Program-made: the position numbers and the translations under genes | The notes under the pieces: model-generated | Database searches by the model: none | What the model was told of the DNA's origin: nothing | Seen by the model: only the letters and a program-made list of their open reading frames with translations | DNA from: Parapristionchus giblindavisi | Taxonomy: Eukaryota > Nematoda > Chromadorea > Rhabditida > Diplogasteridae | DNA: 64,000 nucleotides | Direction: 5' to 3' | NCBI GenBank assembly: GCA_943737045.1 | Contig: CALSFV010000333.1 | Span: 1-64,000 of the forward strand | Shown: in pieces, positions 46,401-64,000 of the stretch | Numbering within the stretch: the stretch's first letter is position 1 | Layout of the letters: each line of letters begins with the position of its first letter

Positions 46401-49400
46401 AACATTCTATGAAGCATTGACTAGACTCCTTACTACAGGTTGATTCATTCATTCATTTATTCAATAATTTCTATCTAATTAATCGATATATTGATTGTTT
46501 CTTCTCATAGAAGTGATCATATTGATTTGTATAAAATTTTCAAAATAACAATGTCTTCTCAATTTATTTATTCTAATTCTAATTCAGATCTTAACGATGA
46601 TGATGAAGTCTTCACACGATTCATCTCTCCATTATCTCGTACGTTATCCGCCAGTCACTTTTGTGTTTCACCGTCATCATATTAGTTCATCGCTTCAATT
46701 TTTTACTAGTAGTAGGATTCATCCCGTTTCAGAAACGATAACTCAAATTGTCGAAGCATTCAATACGAATTCGGTAGATCAATTACAATTACAAGTGAGA
46801 ATATTGATTACTTTATGACGATAAAGTATTGATTGATCTCCCAATTGATCAATAATCTATTTAAGTGCGCCATCATCGGATTGTGTCGTGACGTTCGTGG
46901 TATAGCCACAGCATGTACCACCAAATCACTCTTCCAGATTCTGTTCGATTGGCTGTAAGTACCGTAATCTTTAACCTAGCGTAACCTACTCTTATCTTAC
47001 CGTAATCTGTCCATCGATTGTCCCATCGATTCCATTCTAGATATCCCGATGTATTCGCAGTGATGCTGAAGGCAGTTGAGACGTGGCCTGAGAAGGGAGA
47101 GGTAGTTAATCGATACAATATTGATTGATTGATTGATCTACCGTATCCTTTCAGGTCATCACACCAATCCTTCGTCTCATTGGAGAACTCTGTCAGAATC
47201 GACAACAACGACTCAAATTCGAGATGACTTCGTGTAGTGCTGTACTTCTATTTAGAGAAGTATCAAAGATAATCGTTGCATACGGTAGGTGCACTATGGG
47301 TTATTATATGTATTGGTATGATGGTAAAAAATGGAGCGAAACAAGAGTAGTCAAACCACTTTAGGTTGAGTATTTACACTCTTTGTATCTCTGTTCCATC
47401 TTTTGTTTCCTTTTGATAAACCCGGTAGAATTAAAGAAGAATGAAGTACCTTCCTTTATCTTCTCCAGTTGATTCTATTGTCTCCATTATGACTAGCTCT
47501 CTATTCCATCTTTCTTTAACTAATCTAATCCATAATAATACACATGACAAAACATCATCAGACATGTCTTCACTTTAACCATTGCTGATGTTGTTACATC
47601 AGCTGACAATACTTCACATAGAATGCTTCCATCTCTGCATTATTTTTGCTCTCAATTAATATATTACGTATACATTTATAATTGGTATATAATGCAGGCA
47701 ATAGATTGTTGGCCCTCCCCGAAGTCTCCAAAGATGATGTTTATCGATTGAGATTCAAGAATATGGGCATTGTATTCTTTATCCTCAAGGTATCTCACTG
47801 GTTCCCTTATTATTTTTGTATTCTATTACTATGGACATCGTATCCTTTATGAATATATCATCATTGATTCATTTCAGTCATCTCTAGTTGGATCATATGT
47901 TCCCTTCGGTGTCTTCCGTCTCTATGGAGATACTTCACTTCAGGTTTAAAAAAATGTTTTTTTATTAAAAAATGAATGTTACATTTAAGGATGCACTGGA
48001 CATGTTCGTCAAGTTCTTCATCGCCATTCCCGAGGCTGATTTCCCCGTTAGTCAATCAATCAATAAATGTCTTCCATCCCTCACCATTACAGTAATCCCA
48101 TGATATATTTCAGTCATATACAAAGATAGCAACATCATATTATCATCTATTAGAGGCAGTATGCACTGATTGTATTCCATTCATATCTCGTCTTGATCCT
48201 CCTGTATTCGCTGCTATGCTACGATCTGTTCAATCTGGAGTCATGAGTATTGGTTAGTTATATCCATGACACACTGTACTCCCCATCATGGGTTACTGTA
48301 GCTGTTTATTATAATAATAATGTATGCATTTACATGAAACACGGTACAGAATAAATAAAAATATTAGGTATATTAATGATGAACATATAATAATATTATA
48401 ATGCTATTTTTACATGATAGGTTGTAGTTTAATAATTGATAGCATTGCTTGTGTGGGATTCCATATCCACAATTTTATAGTTCCATTCGAGTAGCGGTTA
48501 CTGTATCACTGTAAGCGATTATGATTGATTGATATTGTAGATCCAACAGTGATCACATCATCATGTTCATCACTTGATCTCATTCTCAATTATCTCTATA
48601 AGAAGTTGACTCGTCCTTCATCATCATCTTCTGTTGGATGTGAACCCGATGGAGATGGATGCATCGAAGCTATCAAGATTCATCCTGATCTACTATCAGA
48701 GGTACACTCAATATCACAGAGATCAAAGATCAAAAGGGGCGGAGTCATTGCAGTTACTATCGGCTACGATGTCTGCACTGATGTTTGGTGAAGTGAAGTG
48801 TCAATGGAGTATGTCAAGACCTCTGTTGGGATTGATGCTGCTACAGGTATCATCTTAATATCTTTGTCTGCCATTACCAATGTCACTTTCTGATAAACCG
48901 ATTCTTTGTTTGTCAAAACACCCTGTCATACATGACAGTTAAAAAAGAAACGCTAAAATGAAGATACCTTTTACGACACTGCACATTCAGTGACAATACT
49001 GCTTACAATTAGGGCTAGAGTTTATTACCGTAAAATAAAGACCTTATCTCATCTAAAATTAAGATTAAATTAAATATGACCTTAAGGTTTCACTATCTTT
49101 CTAATGGACAGATAATGTTTGCAAATGTTTGACGTCTATACTTTTAGGAAGAGTGCTACACAAACTTCAAGAATGAGATTCTGGCTCAACAGCCTCCAGA
49201 GAAAAGAGATCACTTCAGACAGGTACATTTGGGTTTTAACTCTAGTGGTTATAGATAAAGATTTTGGAAGTTTGATGAAGAATGGATTATGGCCGTATAA
49301 AATATGCTTGTGTGAAAACATTGCTACTGCCTTCTAAACGCGGAAGTGTTCTCTGCTAAATACCGAAATATTCGAAGATGTGATCCCAATTAGGGCTGTT

Positions 49401-50224
49401 CGGCAAGGTGTTACCGGTTTGCGAACCTGCAATTTCGGCTATGTTTTAAAAATCGACAATGTATAATATATTTTAACAATATGTTGAGGGTTCAATCACG
49501 ATTATCGTTGTCTTTTTTTGTTGTTGATCATACATTTTCGGCGGTCTCACCGGGTTGTTTGATATAGTGAATCGATTTAGAAAAATCGTTATTTTTTGTA
49601 TACAAAAGATCAAAAATCATTAAAATATGTTTTTGGGGAAAATTGCCGAATTGTCGAAAATATGCCTTGCCGCACAGCTGTGATTCTAACCCGTATGATT
49701 ATTAGTACTATTATCTTTATTATCATTATTATTATTTCCGATTGGATGAATGCACCAACTAGAGTAGATAGTTTCCCTCCTTATGATTCATGTGAAACAT
49801 ACTTGAAACCTATCATTTCTCTTAATTTAATAATTCCGCCTATTTCCCTTGCTTACCTTCTCTTATTTATTTTATACGGTCTTTATTGGATTGATTATAT
49901 CTTCCATTTCTCTTGATCCAACTGTAGTCCTTACTCTCTGTAGAGACCATGTATCATCTATATATCGATTGATATTATAATTTTCAAGCGTAATCGTTAA
50001 TTGCAGGCCTTCGATACATTAATGGAAGGAATCGAAAGAAATTTAACAGTGAAGAACAAGGATGCATTCACTCAGAATTTGGCCAAGTTTAGAAGAGATG
50101 TTGTAGAGATTGTTAAAGGTACTGTATTTCATGAATCAATCAATATTTGATTTGATACTATAATCTTTAATTCTCAGGAACGCCTCCTTCTCCGATTCCC
50201 GGATCGATTGGCATGATGGACTAG
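34458..50224 (+). CDS. Exportin-7 (RanBP16 family nuclear transport receptor)
   Basis: Thirty-five exons join in frame to 1,089 aa, the family length. First exons: 34458-34478, 34525-34662, 34707-34797. Those flanking the giant intron: 36382-36480 and 44346-44419. Last exons: 49148-49222, 50007-50118, 50178-50224. Family landmarks: VLNRFCKELYESVD at the N-terminus, RNLQEWSTSPEWL, KHRKTSSNFRDQYLFNIF, LARLKANFQL and AEFTVTSLR in the middle, QGSLIQLFEQIISILR, IIGLCRDVRGIATAC, QWSMSRPLLGLML, and LMEGIERNLTVKNKDAFTQN near the C-terminus. Exportin-7 is a HEAT-repeat karyopherin that carries cargo through nuclear pores in a RanGTP-dependent way. Most introns are under 300 nt; the intron 36481-44345 is 7.9 kb because of a tandem array. 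Confidence 0.95.
35608..35725 (+). repeat. Dispersed intronic repeat, copy 1
   Basis: Begins GGTCGAAACACCAT and ends near CTATTAATATTATT, in an exportin-7 intron. A diverged second copy in the same orientation lies at about 45808-45912 in another intron of the same gene. Confidence 0.6.
36525..38157 (+). repeat. Intronic tandem array, unit 1 (1,633 bp)
   Basis: Starts with the 13-bp palindrome CTAGCAGTGCTAG and ends TATATAGGGGTTAA directly before the next unit. In order it contains: a perfect hairpin (GCGGAAGGGTGC...GCACCCTTCCGC, 36613-36639), a G-run facing C-runs (TTGGGGGGGACACCC, near 36804), a tRNA-like A/B-box segment (37115-37182, minus) and an invariant inverted-repeat block (about 37961-38122). 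No long protein is encoded. Confidence 0.9.
38158..39455 (+). repeat. Intronic tandem array, unit 2 (1,298 bp, internally deleted)
   Basis: Same ends as the other units, but about 330 bp is missing, including the G-run/C-run segment. The tRNA-like segment (near 38415-38480) and the invariant block (about 39259-39420) are retained. Confidence 0.9.
39456..41066 (+). repeat. Intronic tandem array, unit 3 (1,611 bp)
   Basis: Full-type unit. It carries the hairpin (near 39537), G-run/C-run, tRNA-like segment (near 40025-40090) and invariant block (about 40871-41031). Confidence 0.9.
41067..42697 (+). repeat. Intronic tandem array, unit 4 (1,631 bp)
   Basis: Full-type unit. The terminal hairpin carries extra sequence (GAAGGGCGCTGCGCGCCCATC near 41151). 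TRNA-like segment near 41655-41720; invariant block about 42501-42662. Confidence 0.9.
42698..44330 (+). repeat. Intronic tandem array, unit 5 (1,633 bp)
   Basis: Last unit, ending TATATAGGGGTTAA 15 bp before the next exportin-7 exon. It has the most diverged version of the invariant block (about 44134-44295), with changes in the first stem that keep it paired. TRNA-like segment near 43285-43350. Confidence 0.9.
44550..44708. mobile_element. Short inverted-repeat element (MITE candidate) in exportin-7 intron
   Basis: Ends are ATAGGTGGGCGCGTG and GCGTGCCCACCTAT, which are inverted repeats bracketed by TA. The interior contains two GCGCACAGCCTT words. The element is about 160 bp and non-coding. 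A chance imperfect repeat remains possible. Confidence 0.5.
45808..45912 (+). repeat. Dispersed intronic repeat, copy 2
   Basis: Diverged copy of the segment at 35608-35725 (GGTCGAAACACCAT, then GCAAACCTATA, then TTATTAATATTATT), same orientation, in an exportin-7 intron. Confidence 0.6.
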
Positions 50225-51605
50225 ACGGTACCATTACCGTATTCATATCGATCAATCTGTAGTATTCCAAATATACTGTAATTACGACTTCCTTGTATTC
50301 CATTCTCATTCTCATTCGTCTACATACTGTATCATGATAGGTGTATAAGTTTGTGATCTCCTTCTCCATACATTCTATTGGTTCTTGCTCCAATAGTCAT
50401 TCATTCATATAGTGTTACAGTATGCTCATTGCTACAGTACTCTCTATCGCTTTAACTGTTCCCCTTTCTCAACGTTCAATTCATCAATCAATCAATATCT
50501 ACAGTACTGTCTTCTCCATTCGTTTCTCATTTTGTTATTATTCTAACATATTCTCCTCTATCTCTACGGGATTCGTCTCTCATTGTTTCATCTTTACAGA
50601 GTTTGTATTTTAGACATATAAATTATTGCTCATAATTAATGATTATGTATATAATACATCCTTCATATCGTAGTAGGAATGGATTGAATAGCCATGGAAC
50701 ACTTTATTGAGACTAGAAGACGAGAGAGACGATGAAGGGAAGAGGATCCGTTTTAATAACGAAGAAGAATAAGAAGAAGCGATAGATGAAGGGAGAAGAG
50801 ATTAAGAGTATGGAATAGAATCCAAGAGAAGATAAGAAGAGGAAGGAATGTTAGTGTGTATGAGTGAAGAGAAGAAAGAAGAAGATGACTAGAATGAATG
50901 AGACAATGTATAATCGATGTTATTCAAATGAATGAATGGATAGAAAGGAGATATAATCTCAGATTGGTCAATAAGTACTGTAGTAGTAGTAGACAGATGT
51001 GAATAGAGATTGAAAGGGAGCGGAGTCAGTGACTAGTATGAATGATCATGTAATACTGGGATACAATGAATGAATGAATGAATGAAGAGGCAATCAATAA
51101 AGGGGGAGGGGCAAGTGTGTAGATAGAATAGTTGTTATGATTCATTGCTAAATATTATGAAAATGAATGAGATAATGGATAAATCTCGTCTACTATGACT
51201 TAATCTCTATAAGGGCATCATAATCTCTATTATGCATCTCGGGATTCTTTTCGATCAAAGGGTCAATCAATTATATATAATATATATATATAGGTTACAA
51301 TCATTTACATGAATATGTCACAATAACTTCGTTATGGAGAAGAAGAAGGAATAAGATGATTCTAGATCAATACACTATAAAGACAATGAAGAGTGCGTGG
51401 TGTGATGAGTGGTGCGGGTGGTGTGGTCGATGTATACCATCTAGGGTACTGTAGCAGGCAGATGTTACGGATGGATGAAGCAACTAACGATAAGAGAAGA
51501 ACACGGGGAGTGATTGAAATATGGACAAATGATGAATGAATGAAGGAATGAATGAATAGGGAGTGAGTTTATATCACAAATGATAACGATGTAATCATTG
51601 TATAA
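50225..51605. other. Convergent 3' spacer between exportin-7 and PKC
   Basis: Both neighbouring genes end here (exportin-7 on plus, PKC on minus). It holds purine-rich GAAGAAGA stretches (50740-50900) and short GAATGAATGAAT and TATATATA runs (near 51065 and 51270-51295). No gene is seen. Confidence 0.6.
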
Positions 51606-59638
<8,033 letters not shown>

Positions 59639-59987
59639 TGTATGGAAGAGAAGAAGAAGAGGAAGAAGAGGTTAGAAGAGGTAAGAAGAGGAAGAGGGGA
59701 AGAGATAGAGAATAGACTCCTATTCCTTGGATTCCTTATATGATTGATCTATTATAGTGATTAGACCACCCTAGATGATTGATTGACTATCCACTCATCA
59801 GAAGACACACCTTAATGATGAAAGAATGAGAGAGGGAGAGGGAGAGAGAGAGGGGAAAGGAGTGGGGGAGGAATAAGGAGAGGGAGGGAGCAAATTGTAT
59901 GATGAATGCTTAATCATGTCATTGTCTCATTAATCGAAGAAAAAAAGAAGAGAAAATAAAAAGAGAAAAGAAAGAAAGAAATGTTAT
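59639..59987. other. Region immediately upstream of the PKC start codon
   Basis: Purine-rich (GAAGAAGAGG, then GAGAGGGAGAGG near 59830), followed by an AT-rich stretch. It should include the PKC 5' UTR and perhaps the promoter, but no specific element could be assigned. Confidence 0.4.
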
Positions 59988-62900
59988 GTGATAAGGATAA
60001 ATGAAGAAGAGAAGAAAAGAGAAAGAGAAGAAGAAGATGAAGCCACTCACGACCTTCTATCTCTCTCTCCCTCTATGGGAGGAGAAGGAGAGGGAGAGGG
60101 AGAGGGAGAGGACAGAAGTCACACACATACACACATATTCAGTGCGTCATACCAAACATGGATGGAGGGCTTTCCATCGAATAGAAAAGAGAAGGGAGGG
60201 GAGAGGAGAGATGGGGGAGGGGAGGGGGGGAGGCAGAGAGAGAGAGGGGAGAGGGGACGAAGAAGGGGAGAGAGATAGAGGGAGGGGGGAAGGTATGGGG
60301 GGGGGGGGGGGGAGGAATGGGGAGGGGAGAGGAGGAGAGAGAGGGGGGAGAGGAGGAGAAAGAGATATGAAGGGGGAGGTATGGTTGAAAGGGCGGTCGT
60401 GAGTCTTCATCTACTACTACAGATGTATCTCATTATTCCTTATTTCTTCTTTCTCTGATATTGAATGGAGATGAAGAGATACACTTTGAGACCATTACAA
60501 TGAGGAAGAAAAAGTGAAGTACAGAGGGAGAGGGAGAGGGAGAGGGAGAGAGAGGGAGAGGGAGGGAGAGAGGGAGAGGGACGGAGAGTAAGAGGGAGAG
60601 AAAGAGTAGGGGGGAGAGGGAGAGAGAAGAGAGGTAGTAGTATATGTATATGCATTCGTCGTTGTCTCTTCTCTCATTCATTCAAATAAATTCGAAATAT
60701 ACAAATAAGAGAGGATAAAATATTGATCGAATCAATATATCAATTTAATTAAATGAATATAACCACGATTATGATAAACAACGCACAAAATAAGACTCCA
60801 CTCTCCCTCTCCCTTACTCTCACTTCCTCTCCCTCTCCTTCTCCTTCTCCTTCTCCCTCTCCGTCTCTCCCTCTCCCTCTCCCTCTCCGTCTACATTCCC
60901 ACCCTTCCTCTCCTCCTCCTTCTTTCCTCTCTTCACTTCTCTCCATTCTAGTGGCAGTCGTTGAAGGGAAATCATTACGAGAAAAGGAGAAGAAGGAATT
61001 GAGATATAGAGAGGAGAGAAGGGTAGAGGGAGGAGAGAGAGACAGACAGAATGACAGAATGACTGACAAATTGACTGACAGACACACTGACTGACTGACA
61101 GACGGCCAGACAGAGATCTGGAGATTCAAGAGGTAAAAACGAACATACTGAATAATTCCGAATGCAGGAACTAGAAGATAAAGAGGAAGAAGAGACAAAG
61201 GAATGAGGAGAGAGAGAAAGAAGAGAAAGAGGAGAAGGGAGAGGGAGAAAAGAGAGAGGTAGAGAGGGTAAGGGAGTATACACATCTATAAATACGTCCT
61301 CACGAACTAACTAATAGATTATGAAGAAGAAGTTATGTAGACGATGAGAGAATGATGAATGAAGTCAATGGAGAGAGAGAGAAGGAGGGAGAGAGACAGA
61401 GAGAGAGGGAGAAGGAGAGGGAGAGGGACAGAGAGGGAGAGGGAGAAGGAGAGGGAGAGGGAGAGAGAGGGAGAGGGACAGAGAGGGAGAGGGAGAAGGA
61501 GATGGAGAGGGAGAGGGAGAGAGAGGGAGGAAATCGTTGATTAGCGGACGATTGAGGCTTTTGGTCAGTGATACACGAAGATGAATGGAAGAAAAGAAGA
61601 AGATAGAGAAGAGGAGGAAACGGATAAGGGGAGAGAGGATGATGAAAGGGAGAGGGAGAGGGAGAGGAAAAAAGGAGAGGGAGAAGAATAAAGAGAGGGA
61701 GAGATTCTCCAGATGGGCTCGTCTCTTGACTGCCTTAAGGCATCGAATGTACTCTCTCTCTCTATAAAAATAGACGAAGAAGAGGGTGGAATGGGTTGAG
61801 AGAATCGGATGAAGAAGAAGAGGATGATGGGAGGGGAGGAGGAAAGGGAGAGGGAGAGGGAGAGGGAGAGGGAGAGGGAGAGGGAGAGGGAAAGGGAGAG
61901 GGAAAGGGAGAGGGAGAGGGAGAGGGAGAGGGAGAGGGAGAGGGAGAGGGAGAGGGAGAGGGAGGGGAGATCACAAAGAGCATATCGTATCTAACATCCA
62001 CATAGATTCTCTTCATTTCTTTGTTCTCTGAGAAGGAATCTGTAGATGAAGAAGGAGAACGATAGAGAGACAACCAACAATTATAGAATGGAGGAGGAGA
62101 ATGAAAGAGGAAGAGGGAGAGGGGAAGGAGAGGGAGAGAAGCAGAGAAAAAGAGGGAGGGAGAGGGAGAGAGGAAGGTGGAGAGGGGGAGAAGGAGAGGG
62201 AGAGAGGTGGGAATAACTAAAAGAGTAGAGTACAATGAATTAGGTGATTATCTCGAATAAGTTACAAGAGACTAATCGAGACTCATTGAGACGAAGGAAA
62301 CAATTGAATAAAGTGAGAGGACCTCTCTCCCTCTTCCTCTTCTCTCTCCCTCTCCTTCTCTCTCCCCCTCTCCTTCTCTCTCTCCCTCTCCCTCTCCTTC
62401 TCCACCCTCACTGTAACACTGGGTTGTGTAAAGCCTGGAGGGGTAAGGATGATACATCGATGAGTCTACGAATAATGAAGAGATTAAGATGATGAAAGAA
62501 GAGGAAGAAGAAGAAGAAGAAGGATACTAAATGTAGATAATGATAGAGGATACTGGAAGACAATGAATGAAGAAGGAGAGGGAGAGAGAGAGGGAGAGGG
62601 AGAGGGAGAGGGAGATGGAGAGGAAGAGGGAGAGGAGATAACGGCATATAGTAACAGAGAAAGAGACAATTCACTTGAATACGTATATGCTACTCTCTAC
62701 CTCTCCCTCTCCCTCTCCCTCTCCCTCTCCCTCTCTCTCTCCCTCTCTCTCTCTCTCTTCATCCTATCTATCAATATAAGCAGATTAACTGTCGATGAAG
62801 GAGATTGAACCAAGTCAATAGTAGACAGCGGAATCCAGTGTGCGTTGATGAAGAGAGGAGGAGAAGGAGAAGGAGAGGAAGAGGGGAAGGGAGAGAGGAA

Positions 62901-64000
62901 GAGGGAGAGAAAAGAGAGGGAGAGGGAGAAGGGAAGAGGAAGAGAGGGAGAGGAAGAGGTAGGGGAAGGAGAGCAAAGAGTAGCAATATACTCTACATCT
63001 TCTTTACTCAGAAAAGAAGAAGAAGACTCTCTTTCTATCCATTACGAACCACGTACTAGTAGAAGATGTAGAAAAGATTCATTCCTCCCCCTTCTCTCTC
63101 TCTCCTCCCCTTCCTCCTCTCTCCCTTTCCATCTCTCTCTCCTCCCCTTCCTCCTCTCCTCCCTTTCCCTCTCTCTCCTCCTCCCCTACCCTTCCTCCTC
63201 CCCTCCCCTCTCTCTCCCTCTCCTCCCCCCCCCCCCCCCCCCCTTCACGACCCCTCGCCTCCCCTCCGTCAAGCTTCTCCCTTCAAATAAGCCATAATGA
63301 ACAGAGAGAGATAGTAGAAGAATTTGGGTAGTTTGAATAGAAAGAAGAAGAAGAAGAATGATAGTGGATGAAAGAGGAGATGATGTGATAGGGTTGACAT
63401 GATAGAAATAACAATTACAAATATAATATATCTGAGAATATCATGATAGATAGAGAATAGTCATGAAGATTATTGATGTTGTTGAAAATCAAACCGAAGA
63501 TGAAGAAGAAGGAGAAGAAAGTCAACCATGACTGAAGATTTCTGCTCTCTCCCTCTGTCTCTCCTCCCTTCTCTCCCTCTCCCTTCCCCTCTTCCTCTTC
63601 CTCCTCCCCTTCCTCTCTCTGTACATATGACAACTTGTGCATCTCTCTATCTCTTTTCTCAATCCGAGTTTTGGGATATAAACAGAAAAAGGAAGAGTAG
63701 AGAGAAACTAATGGGTAGAGAGATATGAAAAGGATGATGAGAGATAGAGAGGAAGAAGGGAGGAGAGAGAGAGAGCGGAGGAAAACGAGAGCGAGCGAGA
63801 GAGAAAGGGAGAGGTAGAGGGGAGGAGAGTAATAGCGAGAGCGAGAGATAGGGGGAGAATGAAGGCCTCAATAGCACAGCATCCATGAAGCAGAAGGGAG
63901 GAGAGTGAGTAGAAGAGGTAGAAGGAGAAGACTAATCGATAGAGAAGAGAGGGACAAGAAGAATGAAGTAAGATGGAGAAGGAAGAGAGGAGGGGAAGAG
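59988..64000. repeat. 4-kb field of alternating GA-rich and CT-rich tracts
   Basis: Purine-rich + strand blocks: about 60070-60110, 60185-60370, 60525-60625, 61370-61530, 61640-61705, 61840-61970, 62100-62210, 62570-62640, 62860-62970, 63740-64000. Pyrimidine-rich blocks: about 60800-60940, 62320-62405, 62695-62760, 63085-63245, 63545-63620. The basic word is GGGAGA or its complement. Homopolymer runs (G at ~60297-60312, C at ~63226-63243) are included. Open frames here are low-complexity Arg-Glu, Gly-Glu or Ser-Pro-Leu strings and are not genes. Confidence 0.9.

Noticed and set aside
59988..64000. Arg/Glu- and Ser/Pro-rich frames upstream of PKC as genes
   Set aside because: Low-complexity translations of GA/CT tracts on both strands; no exon structure.

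Overview
The window is eukaryotic and most probably from a free-living nematode (rhabditid or diplogastrid type). Coding sequence is split into many small exons (often 50-150 nt) by short introns ending in the nematode-like TTTCAG acceptor. The genes are animal genes: a chymotrypsin-fold protease, two hydroxyacid oxidases, cornichon, exportin-7, a novel-type protein kinase C and a WD40-type protein. Introns and spacers carry dispersed TACTGTAG/TACGGTA words, GATCAAA runs and TCAATCAAT runs. The species cannot be named from the sequence alone.

Layout. 1-2.4 kb: purine-rich GGGAGA tracts and a decayed Tc1-type transposon end. 2.4-3.9 kb: secreted trypsin-like protease gene (minus). 3.9-14.3 kb: a 10.3-kb inverted repeat with 4.46-kb arms and a 127-bp loop; a 1,253-bp mariner-type element sits in the right arm only, and the left arm preserves the empty site. 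14.9-23.8 kb: a large minus-strand WD40/beta-propeller-like gene whose introns hold a 16-bp minisatellite and a 1-kb foldback element. 24.5-31.7 kb: two tandem paralogues of FMN-dependent (S)-2-hydroxy-acid oxidase (minus). 32.4-33.8 kb: cornichon (minus). 34.5-50.2 kb: exportin-7 (plus), with a 7.9-kb intron filled by a five-copy, 1.6-kb tandem array. 51.6-59.6 kb: epsilon-type protein kinase C (minus), with a tRNA-Lys(CTT) and a 1.65-kb palindromic transposon in its introns. 59.7-64 kb: alternating GA-rich and CT-rich tracts upstream of the kinase.

Five gene models were assembled exon by exon and close in frame: protease 329 aa, both oxidases 372 aa, cornichon 144 aa, exportin-7 1,089 aa and PKC 705 aa. 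The genes do not form one pathway. The oxidase pair is a local duplication; cornichon and exportin-7 are head to head and share a spacer of about 600 bp; exportin-7 and PKC are convergent. The unusual content lies in the repeats: the giant palindrome with a repeated GC-rich hairpin, the intronic array with a nearly invariant inverted-repeat block, and several whole-element palindromes.
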